Shown piece after piece: positions 7,117 through 14,949 of a stretch of DNA of 22,782 nucleotides. A program made the translations under genes and the position numbers. Numbering within the stretch: the stretch's first letter is position 1; each line of letters begins with the position of its first letter. The DNA lies in NCBI GenBank assembly GCA_031285085.1, contig JAITWW010000123.1, forward strand, positions 1 through 22,782, written 5' to 3'. Under the pieces are notes generated by a model. That model saw only the letters and a program-made list of their open reading frames with translations. It did not search any database and had not been told where the DNA came from. This stretch comes from Candidatus Methanofilum arcanum (GTDB taxonomy: Archaea > Halobacteriota > Methanomicrobia > Methanomicrobiales > Methanospirillaceae).

Positions 7117-8531
7117 GGTCTAAGTCCACCTTCCTCAACTAGGAAAAGTGCCTCTCCTTCTGGCAGATTTGGACTGTCTACAAGTCGGAATACACGCTTT
7201 CCTGCTTTACTTTTTCGAAGGTACACACGAAATGTTGCCGTGTGTCCAACAATATTGCCTCCAACTGGTTTTGTTGGATCTCCAAAGAAGACCGCAGGAT
7301 TTGATTGAACCTGATTGGTGACAAGGCCTATTGCATTATACTCATCACATAGCTTAAAAATATCATGCATGTGACGGTTGAGTTTTTGCTGCCGTTCAGC
7401 AAGTGTTCCACGACCTGCATACTCTGAACGAAAGAGACCAGTCAGCGAGTCCACAATGAGCAATTTAAATGGTTTTCCTGCTTTCTTGAGTTCTTCTGCA
7501 AGTTCTCTGGAGTTTTCAACAAGGAGCATCTGATGATCAGAACTCTGTGCTCGTGCAACATGGATATTTTTCAAAAAATCCTGAGGATCCGCTCCTTCGA
7601 TCTCAAGCCCATGCACCATCTGTTCAATACGCTCAGGGCGAAATGTATTCTCTGTATCGATGTATATGGCTGAGCCTCCAAGACCACCCATCTCAACAGG
7701 GAGCTGTACATTGACTGCAAGTTGATGAACAATCTGTGATTTTCCAGAACCAAATTCACCGTACATCTCACTAATCGCCTGAGTCTCAAATCCCCCACCA
7801 AGAAGTGTATCGATCTCAGGAACGCGGGTGCTGAGTTTTTTTACGAGAAGTCTTTGAGCAAACACATCAGTTCCAGTTTTGAATGTACCGATATCTGCCT
7901 GTTCACGACACCACTTAATGATCTTTTTTGCAGATGTCTCCCCAAGCTCTGCAGCCTCACTCAGTACTGCTGGTGGAGCTGTTGCTATGCTTTCAATAGT
8001 CAGATATCCCGCTTCTCGTAGCTTGTCCGCAGTTGCAGGTCCAACGCCAGGGATATCTTCAATATCATATCGCTTCTGTGGCACCGCTGTTTCCTCATCT
8101 TCTGAAGGGATCCCTGATCCTCCAACTACAAGATGAGATCCTATATCCACATAAGCTTCGTCATTTGTTTCTATAAGTTCGACGCGTTCTTCATCCACAG
8201 TTTCGAACTCCTCAGTTCTAGCAACTCCATTCATCTGTAGAGTATCCGCTTCTTTTCCCTCTTTTTCTTCTTGATCTTTCATTTTTGCAGAACTATCCTC
8301 TTTGGATGCATCTGTTTCCTGTGCCCCCTGCTTTATCTCCTGTACTTTCGTGCTGCACCATGTGATTATTTTTCTTGCACTCATCTCACCAATCTCAGCA
8401 GAGTCATAGAGTTCCTGAGGAGTTGCTTGTGCAATTTTTCCTACTGTTTCGTATCCTGCTTCAATGAGTCTCTCGGCAGTTGCTGGTCCTACGCCTGGAA
8501 TATCTTCAAGATTGAATTCTTTTGCTGACAT
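7110..8531 (-). CDS. radA: DNA repair/recombination protein RadA, two HhH domains
   Basis: Archaeal RecA/Rad51 recombinase that forms filaments on ssDNA and catalyses strand exchange. At 473 residues it is about 150 longer than typical RadA (about 320-330). The extra length is a duplicated N-terminal helix-hairpin-helix domain: copy 1 at about residues 8-60 and copy 2 at about 156-208, 59% identical by my hand count, both with EDIPGVGPATA. They are joined by about 95 mostly acidic, low-complexity residues. The linker motif GTFKTG before the core matches the FxxA/FxxG polymerisation motif. The ATPase core is complete: Walker A GEFGSGKS (258-265), Walker B LLIVDS (357-362), GRGTLAERQQKLNRH and NQVQSNPAVFFGD loops. 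It lies 73 bp after rpa, with AGGA before the ATG and a TTTATATG TATA-like box about 45 nt upstream. Confidence 0.97.
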   Translation of the reverse strand: MSAKEFNLEDIPGVGPATAERLIEAGYETVGKIAQATPQELYDSAEIGEMSARKIITWCSTKVQEIKQGAQETDASKEDSSAKMKDQEEKEGKEADTLQMNGVARTEEFETVDEERVELIETNDEAYVDIGSHLVVGGSGIPSEDEETAVPQKRYDIEDIPGVGPATADKLREAGYLTIESIATAPPAVLSEAAELGETSAKKIIKWCREQADIGTFKTGTDVFAQRLLVKKLSTRVPEIDTLLGGGFETQAISEMYGEFGSGKSQIVHQLAVNVQLPVEMGGLGGSAIYIDTENTFRPERIEQMVHGLEIEGADPQDFLKNIHVARAQSSDHQMLLVENSRELAEELKKAGKPFKLLIVDSLTGLFRSEYAGRGTLAERQQKLNRHMHDIFKLCDEYNAIGLVTNQVQSNPAVFFGDPTKPVGGNIVGHTATFRVYLRKSKAGKRVFRLVDSPNLPEGEALFLVEEGGLRPC

Positions 8532-8604
8532 CGTATTTTCCTACATAGAAGGTCACAAAAAAGACATATAAAGATAAGATGAATAGGGTGAAAGTGAATG
8601 AAAA
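8532..8604 (-). promoter_or_regulatory. Probable radA promoter and RBS
   Basis: In the 73-bp gap between rpa and radA, the minus strand carries TTTATATG about 42-50 nt before the radA ATG, a plausible archaeal TATA box, and TAGGAAAA about 8 nt before it as a ribosome-binding site. A start site about 25 nt after the TATA box would give a leader of about 18 nt containing the RBS. So radA can probably be transcribed independently of rpa, although read-through is possible. Confidence 0.5.
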
Positions 8605-9906
8605 TTATTCAGACTCTTTTAAAAAGTTATGAATACGCTCCTTTACAGAATCAAGAGTGTAATCACTCATTTCCTCACTTTCACAAAATATGCGTGCACC
8701 ATGAATAGCTCCCTTGACAGAGAGGATCGAACCAGTTGGGTACGAGGAGTACAAAAGATACAAATCAACTCCATTATCAAGTACGCAACCATCCTCAGTA
8801 TGTAAAATAGTGCCACAGATATCAACAGATTCAGTACATTCCCCACATACTGGACGCACAACTCCACCCTTCCCAAGACTGATTTCGATGTCTCCACCCC
8901 TTCCAATCTTTGCAAGCGCGAAAAAGATCTCTATATGTTCTCCAACAAACCAGGCATTACGCCCTGCCTCATCCCAAAGCACAACTGGAAGTGTTTTTGT
9001 GGAATCAGAGAGATCTGAAACTTTGATATTTCGTACATATGACTCCGTCCCATCCTTCCTGGTAAATTTTTTAAAGGGACGAACTTCTGTAATAATTCCC
9101 TGCACAGAGACCATGCTATCTGGAAGAACGGCATCAAAGGAAGAAAATCCAATATCAGGAGCTTCTGTGAGAGGATATACAATGCACTTGTCATCGATAA
9201 CAAACTCAATGCTCTGGTAATCACCTTCTTTTTCAAGAACAGAATCAATACGAGCAGCTGATCCAATCGTGAGATCATCAAGAAGAGAAGGAGCAAAGCA
9301 AACAAATCGAGAAGCTCCTCTTTTTGTTCCAATAAGCCCGGTTACCATGGTTCCAGATGTCCCATCACGCCTCAGATACTCACGAACTGAGCTCTGAGCA
9401 AGCAAAACCATGTCAATATCATGTCGCTGTGGAGCCTTCATCTCTCCTGGCTCGCGTGAGCACTCAATCATGACCATGGTTTTTCGCATGTTTAGTGGCT
9501 GGATATCTTTCGCATTTCGACCATGCCTCCCAATTACCTCTACACATTCCCCGGGAGAGAATGTATCAGCCAGTGCCATCGCCTGTTCATCCCAAAACAC
9601 AAGTGTGGTATGTCCAGTTCTGTCTCCAACAATCATCCTAGAGACCATACCTTTTGACCCGTCCTGCTTGTCAAACTCCTTTGGTTTGTTAATCTCAAGT
9701 ATTTTGCCAAAAAAACAAAATAAAGATGATTTTTTATACAGCTTGGAGATCGGCACATGGTCACGACCAAGATCACGTACAACAAGGAGTGCAGCTGCGG
9801 TTTCATCTATTAAATTTCCGCATTCCTCTGTTTTTTGTTCGATTTTCACATCAAACTCTTCTCTACTGATGAGATCATCTACAAGTGCATAGTGGTACCG
9901 AACCAT
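8605..9906 (-). CDS. rpa: Replication protein A-like ssDNA-binding protein
   Basis: A 433-residue archaeal RPA built from tandem OB folds. The clearest are about residues 60-140 (FGKILEINKPKEFDKQDGSK, VGDRTGHTTLVFWDE) and about 270-355 (VQGIITEVRPFKKFTRKDG, VSDLSDSTKTLPVVLWDEAG). These carry the repeated K-x-F-x-(K/R)-(Q/K)-DG and (V/L)WD(E) elements of archaeal RPA DNA-binding domains. Segments at about 165-255 and 360-425 look like more divergent OB folds. There is no C-terminal zinc finger. It binds ssDNA in replication and repair and is the natural partner of RadA, encoded next. The ATG at 9906 has two Shine-Dalgarno-like GGAGAT copies just upstream. Confidence 0.92.
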   Translation of the reverse strand: MVRYHYALVDDLISREEFDVKIEQKTEECGNLIDETAAALLVVRDLGRDHVPISKLYKKSSLFCFFGKILEINKPKEFDKQDGSKGMVSRMIVGDRTGHTTLVFWDEQAMALADTFSPGECVEVIGRHGRNAKDIQPLNMRKTMVMIECSREPGEMKAPQRHDIDMVLLAQSSVREYLRRDGTSGTMVTGLIGTKRGASRFVCFAPSLLDDLTIGSAARIDSVLEKEGDYQSIEFVIDDKCIVYPLTEAPDIGFSSFDAVLPDSMVSVQGIITEVRPFKKFTRKDGTESYVRNIKVSDLSDSTKTLPVVLWDEAGRNAWFVGEHIEIFFALAKIGRGGDIEISLGKGGVVRPVCGECTESVDICGTILHTEDGCVLDNGVDLYLLYSSYPTGSILSVKGAIHGARIFCESEEMSDYTLDSVKERIHNFLKESE

Positions 9907-9941
9907 TGAATTATCTCCTGAATCTCCTGAGCATGTAGGAT
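9907..9941 (-). promoter_or_regulatory. Duplicated Shine-Dalgarno upstream of rpa
   Basis: On the minus strand the rpa leader reads CAGGAGATTCAGGAGATAATTCA before the ATG (split here as CAGGAGATT and CAGGAGATAA). The GGAGAT core thus occurs twice, 9 nt apart. The nearer copy has spacing suitable for the ATG at 9906, which supports that start. Confidence 0.55.
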
Positions 9942-10802
9942 TTATCTTAGTGCTTCTATATATAATGAGTCTGGTTTGTAAGTGCTTCCATCTGGCTCTG
10001 TGTCAAGATTGTATGATGTATAAGCCTGAATCGAAGATTGTGTCGATGTAACCTGTGTTATTTTTGAAAAGCCTACCTCCATGAGCAGCCGCGATAATGA
10101 GTACCGATCGTACATCCATTGATGTACTTCACCGCATAGACGAAATAATCCAACAGATAAGGGATTTTGAGGTGAGGGCTTTGGTGTACTATTTTGTTCT
10201 AAAATATATGAGCGGGAACGAAGATACTCTACTCCTACCTGGGAAATAATAAAATCTTCTGCAGGAACATCTGCTTGGCTCCAATATGCAAGCATGTGAC
10301 CTCCACTCGTATGGCGAACCATCTGATCAAGGAGTTCTAGCATAATCCAATTGTATCTCGCATTTGCGCCTTCTTCCTCTGAAAGGGCAGCTTCCAGGCA
10401 GGTAAGATATGTACGAGCGATTTTTTCCAGATCAGGAACAACAATACGAATAATTCCTTTTGGTTTTAAAATGCGATGACATTCTTGAAGATGTCTCCTG
10501 GTATCATCGGGTGTGAGATGTTCGAGAACGTGAGAAGAGTATATTACATCAACAGAGGCATCAGGAATAGGCAATTTTTTTGCGAGATTCCATGGGATTA
10601 TGTCATGATTTCCAAAAGTATCAATATTTATCAAGTCTTTGTGATATCTGGTGCCACACCCAAGATTTAAAAAAACGCCTCTGCCATCTGCTGAGCGTTC
10701 TGAAATCGTACGAGTGATTCTTTTTCTTGCATACCGTGTTGCAAGGCCGGGAATCTTCTGAAAAATGAGATGCATAAAGCGTATATGTTGATTCGTTTTC
10801 AT
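9942..10802 (-). CDS. Class I SAM-dependent methyltransferase
   Basis: A 286-residue methyltransferase of the Methyltransf_11 type. Motif I is FLNLGCGTRYHKDLINID (about 44-61), which binds SAM. DASVDVIYSSHVLEHL (81-96) is the post-motif region, and RILKPKGIIRIVVPDLEKI contains motif III. The C-terminal part, with FSKITQVTSTQSSI, completes the fold. Relatives often sit in surface-polysaccharide loci, but the substrate cannot be read from the sequence. The ATG at 10802 lies 13 nt after the reductase gene. A GATATATAAG TATA-like element ends only 2 nt before this ATG, so if it is used the transcript would start near the second methionine (position 10775, M10), giving a leaderless 277-residue product. 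Confidence 0.85.
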   Translation of the reverse strand: MKTNQHIRFMHLIFQKIPGLATRYARKRITRTISERSADGRGVFLNLGCGTRYHKDLINIDTFGNHDIIPWNLAKKLPIPDASVDVIYSSHVLEHLTPDDTRRHLQECHRILKPKGIIRIVVPDLEKIARTYLTCLEAALSEEEGANARYNWIMLELLDQMVRHTSGGHMLAYWSQADVPAEDFIISQVGVEYLRSRSYILEQNSTPKPSPQNPLSVGLFRLCGEVHQWMYDRYSLSRLLMEVGFSKITQVTSTQSSIQAYTSYNLDTEPDGSTYKPDSLYIEALR

Positions 10803-10815
10803 GCTTATATATCAA

Positions 10816-11511
10816 TTATATGGCATCGTTTTGCAGAACAGTATACTCGGTAATGAGATTGCTCCCGCACATATACGAGTTATCAAGTTGTAATCGGACC
10901 ATGTCGTGAATATTTGTGCTTGAAAATGCACCAACAAAACTAGGAGTATCAACTCCACCTACAATGAATGGCATGTGAATAAGAAGCACATGATCAACAA
11001 GGCCAAGTGAAAACATCTGCCCGTTCAGACTAGAGCCTCCTTCTAACATCAGTTTTTGAACACCATACTCTGCATACAGGCGCTCAAGTAAGATGCGCAA
11101 CTCCACCTTTCTCTCTCCTACGCTGATAACCTCTGCACCCACCTCTTCTAATGCGCATATTGCTTCTTTTGGTGCTTGTTTGGTCGTTGCAATGATTGTT
11201 TTTGCATCAGAAGAAAATACATTCGCCTGGGGAGAAAGGGAGCAGCGTGCAGTTGGAACAACCCGTATTGGATTCTTCCCCGGGACATGCCGCACCGTTA
11301 AATACGAGTTATCAATACGAATAGTATTCGCCCCAACCATAATTGCGTCACATTCTGCTCGGATCTTATGTAAAAAAACCTCTGCCTCATGCGACATAAA
11401 CTGCATCAATTCCTTTGATGAACAGCCAGGGTGTATTGTGAGACGGCCATCAACAGTGACCTCTGAGACAATCAGCACAGTTGGGCGATCTGCACGCTCT
11501 GCAGAACTCAT
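10816..11511 (-). CDS. arfC: Diaminohydroxyphosphoribosylaminopyrimidine reductase (archaeal)
   Basis: A 231-residue RibD C-terminal-domain reductase, which reduces the ribosyl side chain of 2,5-diamino-6-ribosylamino-4(3H)-pyrimidinone 5'-phosphate with NAD(P)H in archaeal riboflavin/F420 biosynthesis. Typical features are VSEVTVDGRLT near the N-terminus, GANTIRIDNSYLTVR (60-74), NPIRVVPT, and LMLEGGSSLNGQMFSLGLVD plus MPFIVGG toward the C-terminus. It lacks the deaminase domain of bacterial RibD, as expected for archaea. Length is normal. The first nine residues are extra compared with many homologues, so a slightly later start is possible, but no ATG supports it. Confidence 0.9.
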   Translation of the reverse strand: MSSAERADRPTVLIVSEVTVDGRLTIHPGCSSKELMQFMSHEAEVFLHKIRAECDAIMVGANTIRIDNSYLTVRHVPGKNPIRVVPTARCSLSPQANVFSSDAKTIIATTKQAPKEAICALEEVGAEVISVGERKVELRILLERLYAEYGVQKLMLEGGSSLNGQMFSLGLVDHVLLIHMPFIVGGVDTPSFVGAFSSTNIHDMVRLQLDNSYMCGSNLITEYTVLQNDAI

Positions 11512-11562
11512 TATGAATATATTGAGGGTGAACTTTAAAACGGTGATCTTACCCTTGAAAGA

Positions 11563-12699
11563 TTACACCTTTTCGAACTCATCCAGCTCTGCCATCTCCG
11601 CCACCTCTTCCATCTCTTCCATCTCTTTTTTCCCTTGCTCCTGCATGCTGTATACTCTATCGATTGTACCTTGAGCACGCTTTGAAGAGACATGGAGTTC
11701 GCGTCGAAATATTACTAGACTTCCAATGAATCCAGCAAATACATTGAGATAAAACATAATAAGTCTCCATATCAGAACAAAGACACCAAGAATAGAGGTG
11801 GGAACGACAAGGGCATACAATGATGTCGCAGAGATCTCAGCAACACCAGAGGCTCCAGGTGTCAATGGAATCATACTAATAACTGCGATCACGATCTGAA
11901 AGAGAAATGATTCTGATATGTATGGGGCAATGCCAAGTCCCATAAGAATCACTGATGCAACAATAAACTCTGATACCCAAAACAAAACAGAGCATGCCAT
12001 GCCGGTGTAAAGGCCATTTCTACTTATATTTGAGAAGGCAATGCTACTTTTGATGAAGTTGTCAAACTCGATGTCAATACGTGTGACCACCTTTTCTGCA
12101 AGAGGACGCTTTATTTTTTCGCTAGACCAGAACAATGTCTTCATGACGAGTCTTTTTGCAGTATCTGGACGATACAACGCATATATCAGCATTCCAATTG
12201 CCAGAGCCATCAAAGCTATTGCAATGAGCATAGAACCAACAATCACCATTGAGAGGGACTGCATGACATCAAATAGAAAAATAAGGGAAAATATGCCAAA
12301 AAGAACCAAAATGACAGCATCAAAAACCCGCTCTAGAACCACGATCGCAGTGGCATCCCCAATCTGCACACCTACCCTATAGAGTTCATGAATACGAACA
12401 GGTTCACCCCCTGTTTGGCCGGGAGTAAGTGCTCCAATCAAAAGATTTGCAATCACCATGTTAAAGCAATGCAGAAATGAAACTTGATATCCAAGTGAGT
12501 GAGACATGAGTTTAATGCGAAGTGCCCATAATGCAAAAGAGATAAAGCGAAGAGCAATTGCCGCAAGTAAGAACCAAATGTTTATACTTTGAAGGTAGTC
12601 AAATGTATTTTCATCGACAGTTGAGAGGATAATAATAAAGAGCACAAGGACACTGAATATCAAAGAGATCCAGATCCACTTTTTTTGCGAGGGGTTCAT
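11563..12699 (-). CDS. UPF0104/AglD-like flippase-like membrane protein (copy 1)
   Basis: A 378-residue integral membrane protein of the lysylphosphatidylglycerol synthase TM-domain / UPF0104 family, with about eight hydrophobic segments. Family signatures are TPGQTGGEPVRIHELY and IPLTPGASGVAE, both intact. Archaeal members are annotated as flippase-like and one group acts in protein N-glycosylation or lipid-linked sugar handling; the substrate here is unknown. The C-terminus is an unusual Glu/Met-rich tail (EMEEMEEVAEMAELDEFEKV) absent from copy 2. The ATG at 12699 has no close Shine-Dalgarno. It lies 26 bp after the RNase III-like gene. The 372-residue paralogue encoded at 13385-14503 matches it through nearly its whole length, and 71 bp near the 5' ends are identical. 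Confidence 0.9.
   Translation of the reverse strand: MNPSQKKWIWISLIFSVLVLFIIILSTVDENTFDYLQSINIWFLLAAIALRFISFALWALRIKLMSHSLGYQVSFLHCFNMVIANLLIGALTPGQTGGEPVRIHELYRVGVQIGDATAIVVLERVFDAVILVLFGIFSLIFLFDVMQSLSMVIVGSMLIAIALMALAIGMLIYALYRPDTAKRLVMKTLFWSSEKIKRPLAEKVVTRIDIEFDNFIKSSIAFSNISRNGLYTGMACSVLFWVSEFIVASVILMGLGIAPYISESFLFQIVIAVISMIPLTPGASGVAEISATSLYALVVPTSILGVFVLIWRLIMFYLNVFAGFIGSLVIFRRELHVSSKRAQGTIDRVYSMQEQGKKEMEEMEEVAEMAELDEFEKV
12587..12657 (-). repeat. 71-bp block identical to 14391-14461
   Basis: Within the 5' part of flippase copy 1, 71 consecutive bases equal those at 14391-14461 in copy 2. Elsewhere the genes differ at many silent and non-silent sites, so this stretch was probably homogenised recently. 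Confidence 0.9.
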
Positions 12700-12725
12700 A
12701 AGCGAGGTGGGTGTCTTTGTCTCCT

Positions 12726-13247
12726 TTATCTTCCTTGTACATCCATGGATGGATCTGTCTTAGGTTTTTTAGGTATTGTCTTGAAAAAACCACATTTTTG
12801 AAGCACAGCCTTTGCAGCAATAATACCGCCATCAAGGTAAGCAGCACCAATGACCGCCTCCATGCATTCTGCAAGGACACGCCCGGAGGTCCAAATCTGC
12901 ATATTTGTCTCACCTTTACCCCAGTATACAGATTGTTGAAGAGATATTCGTTCTGCAAGAGCGCGAAGAACAGACATATTCACGCAGTTCATTTTTATCT
13001 TGCTTATCTCTCCCTTTTCAGTAACGCCAGCATGTACAAGGGTATCAAGCACAATGAGTTCAATGACTGCATCTCCCAGGGTTGCAAGGACATCCATATG
13101 TGCATCAGCACCAAGATTCTGCTCTTTTGAGAGTGCATAACGTGTCAGTGCGCGTTCCAAAAGTCTTACATCATGAAACTGGTACCCTATGACTGCCTGA
13201 AGAGGAACATGTGTACCTTGGAAATGATGCTTTTTACTGGAATGCAT
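12726..13247 (-). CDS. Archaeal RNase III-fold protein, divergent active site
   Basis: A 173-residue protein with the RNase III catalytic-domain fold and no dsRNA-binding domain. The signature region reads MDVLATLGDAVIELIV (51-66), corresponding to the bacterial ERLEFLGDAVL, and the second half has LAECMEAVIGAAYLDGG (125-141), corresponding to LADTxEAxIGAIYLDGG. Compared with the E. coli catalytic set, D45 is kept (D59) and E117 is kept (E130), but E41 is replaced by alanine (A55) and D114 by glutamate (E127). It may therefore be inactive, metal-altered, or use another residue such as D52. True RNase III is rare in archaea. It lies between two flippase paralogues. A TATA-like AGATATATATTC lies about 25-35 nt before the ATG and there is no Shine-Dalgarno, suggesting a near-leaderless transcript. 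Confidence 0.85.
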   Translation of the reverse strand: MHSSKKHHFQGTHVPLQAVIGYQFHDVRLLERALTRYALSKEQNLGADAHMDVLATLGDAVIELIVLDTLVHAGVTEKGEISKIKMNCVNMSVLRALAERISLQQSVYWGKGETNMQIWTSGRVLAECMEAVIGAAYLDGGIIAAKAVLQKCGFFKTIPKKPKTDPSMDVQGR

Positions 13248-13267
13248 TTTTAAAATATTAAAAGTGT

Positions 13268-13284
13268 GAGAATATATATCTATG
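13268..13284 (-). promoter_or_regulatory. Probable TATA box of the RNase III-like gene
   Basis: The minus strand reads ATAGATATATATTCTC here, centred about 29 nt before the ATG at 13247. That is the spacing expected for an archaeal TATA box driving a transcript with little or no leader, and the gene has no Shine-Dalgarno. Confidence 0.5.
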
Positions 13285-13384
13285 TGTTTGGAGGAGTCTT
13301 CGTATAAATGTGAAACTTAGGGTGCACTGGAGAATAGTGTAATTTTAAGAAAGTTTGTGTGCAATTTTTTATATAATTTAATAA

Positions 13385-14503
13385 CTATTTATCATGAAAG
13401 ACTACATCCTTATCCATACAATCTACCTCACTTTCCTCTTGCTCCTGTATGCTGTACGCCCCATCGATTGTACTTCCAACACGTTTTTGCGAGACACGGA
13501 GTTCACGCCGAACTATTATCATACTTCCAATGAATCCGATAAATATATTTAAATAAAAAACAATAAATCTCCAGAGCAGAACAAACACACCAAGAATGGA
13601 AGTGGGAACGATAAGAGCATACAATGATGTTGCAGAGATCTCGGCAACACCAGCAGCTCCAGGTGTCAATGGAACCATGCTAATAATCGCAATAACGATC
13701 TGAAAGAGAAATACCTCTGATATATATGGGGCAATACCAAGTCCCATAAGAATCACGAGTGCAACACTAAATTCAGACAGCCAAAATAAAGCAGTGCATG
13801 CCACACCAGTATAAAGGCCATTTTTACTTGTTTTTGAAAAGGCAATGGTACTTTTGCAGAAGTTATCAAATTCAGTGTCAAAACGTGCTATGCTCTTATC
13901 TGCAAGAGGACGCCTTATTTTTTTACCAAGCCAGAATAATATCTTCATAATGGTTTTTTTTGCAGAATCAGGACGATACAAAGCATAAATAAGTACCCCA
14001 ATTGCGAAAACCATCAAGCCCATTGCAATGAGCATAAAACCAACAATTACCCCTGAAACTGACTGCATGACTTCAAACAGAACTGTGAGAGAGAAGATGC
14101 CAAGGAAAACTAAAATAACGGCATCAAAAACCCGTTCTAGAACCACAATCGCGGTGGCATCCCCAATCTGCACACCTACTTTATAAAGTTCATGAATACG
14201 AACAGGTTCACCTCCAGTTTTACCAGGAGTAATTGACCCCATCAAGAGATTTGCAATCACTGCATTAAAGCAGTGCAAAAACGAGACATGGTACCCAAGA
14301 GAGTGGGCCATGAGTTTAATGCGAAGTGCCCACAATGCAAAAGAGATAAAGCGAAAACCAATTGCTGCAAGTAAGAACCAAATGTTTATCCTTTGAAGGT
14401 AGTCAAATGTATTTTCATCGACAGTTGAGAGGATAATAATAAAGAGCACAAGGACACTGAACATCAATGAGATCCAGATCCACTTTCTTTGCGTAGGGTT
14501 CAT
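13385..14503 (-). CDS. UPF0104/AglD-like flippase-like membrane protein (copy 2)
   Basis: A 372-residue paralogue of the product of 11563-12699, collinear from start to near the end, with the same topology of about eight hydrophobic segments. The family motifs read TPGKTGGEPVRIHELY and VPLTPGAAGVAE. The C-terminal tail differs (QEQEESEVDCMDKDVVFHDK) and is shorter. The first 30 residues are almost the same as in copy 1. The ATG at 14503 has no Shine-Dalgarno; a GAATAAATT TATA-like element sits about 30 nt upstream, consistent with leaderless transcription. Whether both copies are functional is not visible, but both are intact, so divergence rather than decay is under way. Substrate unknown. 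Confidence 0.9.
   Translation of the reverse strand: MNPTQRKWIWISLMFSVLVLFIIILSTVDENTFDYLQRINIWFLLAAIGFRFISFALWALRIKLMAHSLGYHVSFLHCFNAVIANLLMGSITPGKTGGEPVRIHELYKVGVQIGDATAIVVLERVFDAVILVFLGIFSLTVLFEVMQSVSGVIVGFMLIAMGLMVFAIGVLIYALYRPDSAKKTIMKILFWLGKKIRRPLADKSIARFDTEFDNFCKSTIAFSKTSKNGLYTGVACTALFWLSEFSVALVILMGLGIAPYISEVFLFQIVIAIISMVPLTPGAAGVAEISATSLYALIVPTSILGVFVLLWRFIVFYLNIFIGFIGSMIIVRRELRVSQKRVGSTIDGAYSIQEQEESEVDCMDKDVVFHDK
14391..14461 (-). repeat. 71-bp block identical to 12587-12657
   Basis: Second member of the exact repeat shared by the two flippase paralogues, located over codons about 15-38 of copy 2. Confidence 0.9.
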
Positions 14504-14949
14504 AAACGAGGCCAGGTATTTCTTCTTCCAATTTATTCGAGAATGGGATTTTATTCGGAATGTCTAACATTGACGGAATCGCCTTTTAATTGTGGCTTTT
14601 TCCACGGTTTGGCGGTGCTTCGTTGATGCTTTTATGGATTTTGATATTTCATGACCAAAACTAGTGATTTAGTTGTTTTTCACCTAGTTATGGAAAGAAC
14701 CATAATTGCACCCTAAACCCCCGTCCATTTTTACATATGTAATTTAGTGACGGTATATATTATAAATATTATTTTCAATCATTCTTCATCAATACCAACC
14801 ATTTCCAGTATCAAATTTTGAATAAGTAATAAAAATAATATGAACTTTATGAAAATGTTATAGGATTTTTCAGTTAAGTAGAACAATCAACACTATTTTT
14901 TAATTTTTTTGAAAATGTGGTTTTAAAGTGTGAGGTGCAAATAACCATC
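14504..14949. other. AT-rich intergenic region, no intact gene
   Basis: This 446-bp stretch between the Fe-S flavoprotein gene and flippase copy 2 is strikingly AT-rich from about 14730 to 14935. I see a perfect 12-bp palindrome TTACATATGTAA (14731-14742), a small stem TTATGG/CCATAA with a 6-nt loop (14688-14705), and the decamer TGCACCCTAA (14707-14716), which is the reverse complement of 13317-13326 on the other side of flippase copy 2. A 34-codon minus-strand open stretch at 14564-14668 has protein-like composition (described as a finding). The promoter of flippase copy 2 must lie near 14530. Confidence 0.5.

Noticed and set aside
8714..9220. 168-residue plus-strand open frame
   Set aside because: Lies wholly antisense to the well-supported rpa gene; Ser/Pro/Thr-rich composition is typical of an antisense shadow.
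11093..11674. 193-residue plus-strand open frame
   Set aside because: Antisense to the flavin-pathway reductase and the end of flippase copy 1; no family features.
14731..14742. Perfect 12-bp palindrome TTACATATGTAA
   Set aside because: A/T-rich palindromes of this size are expected by chance in such an AT-rich stretch, and it is far from any start codon.
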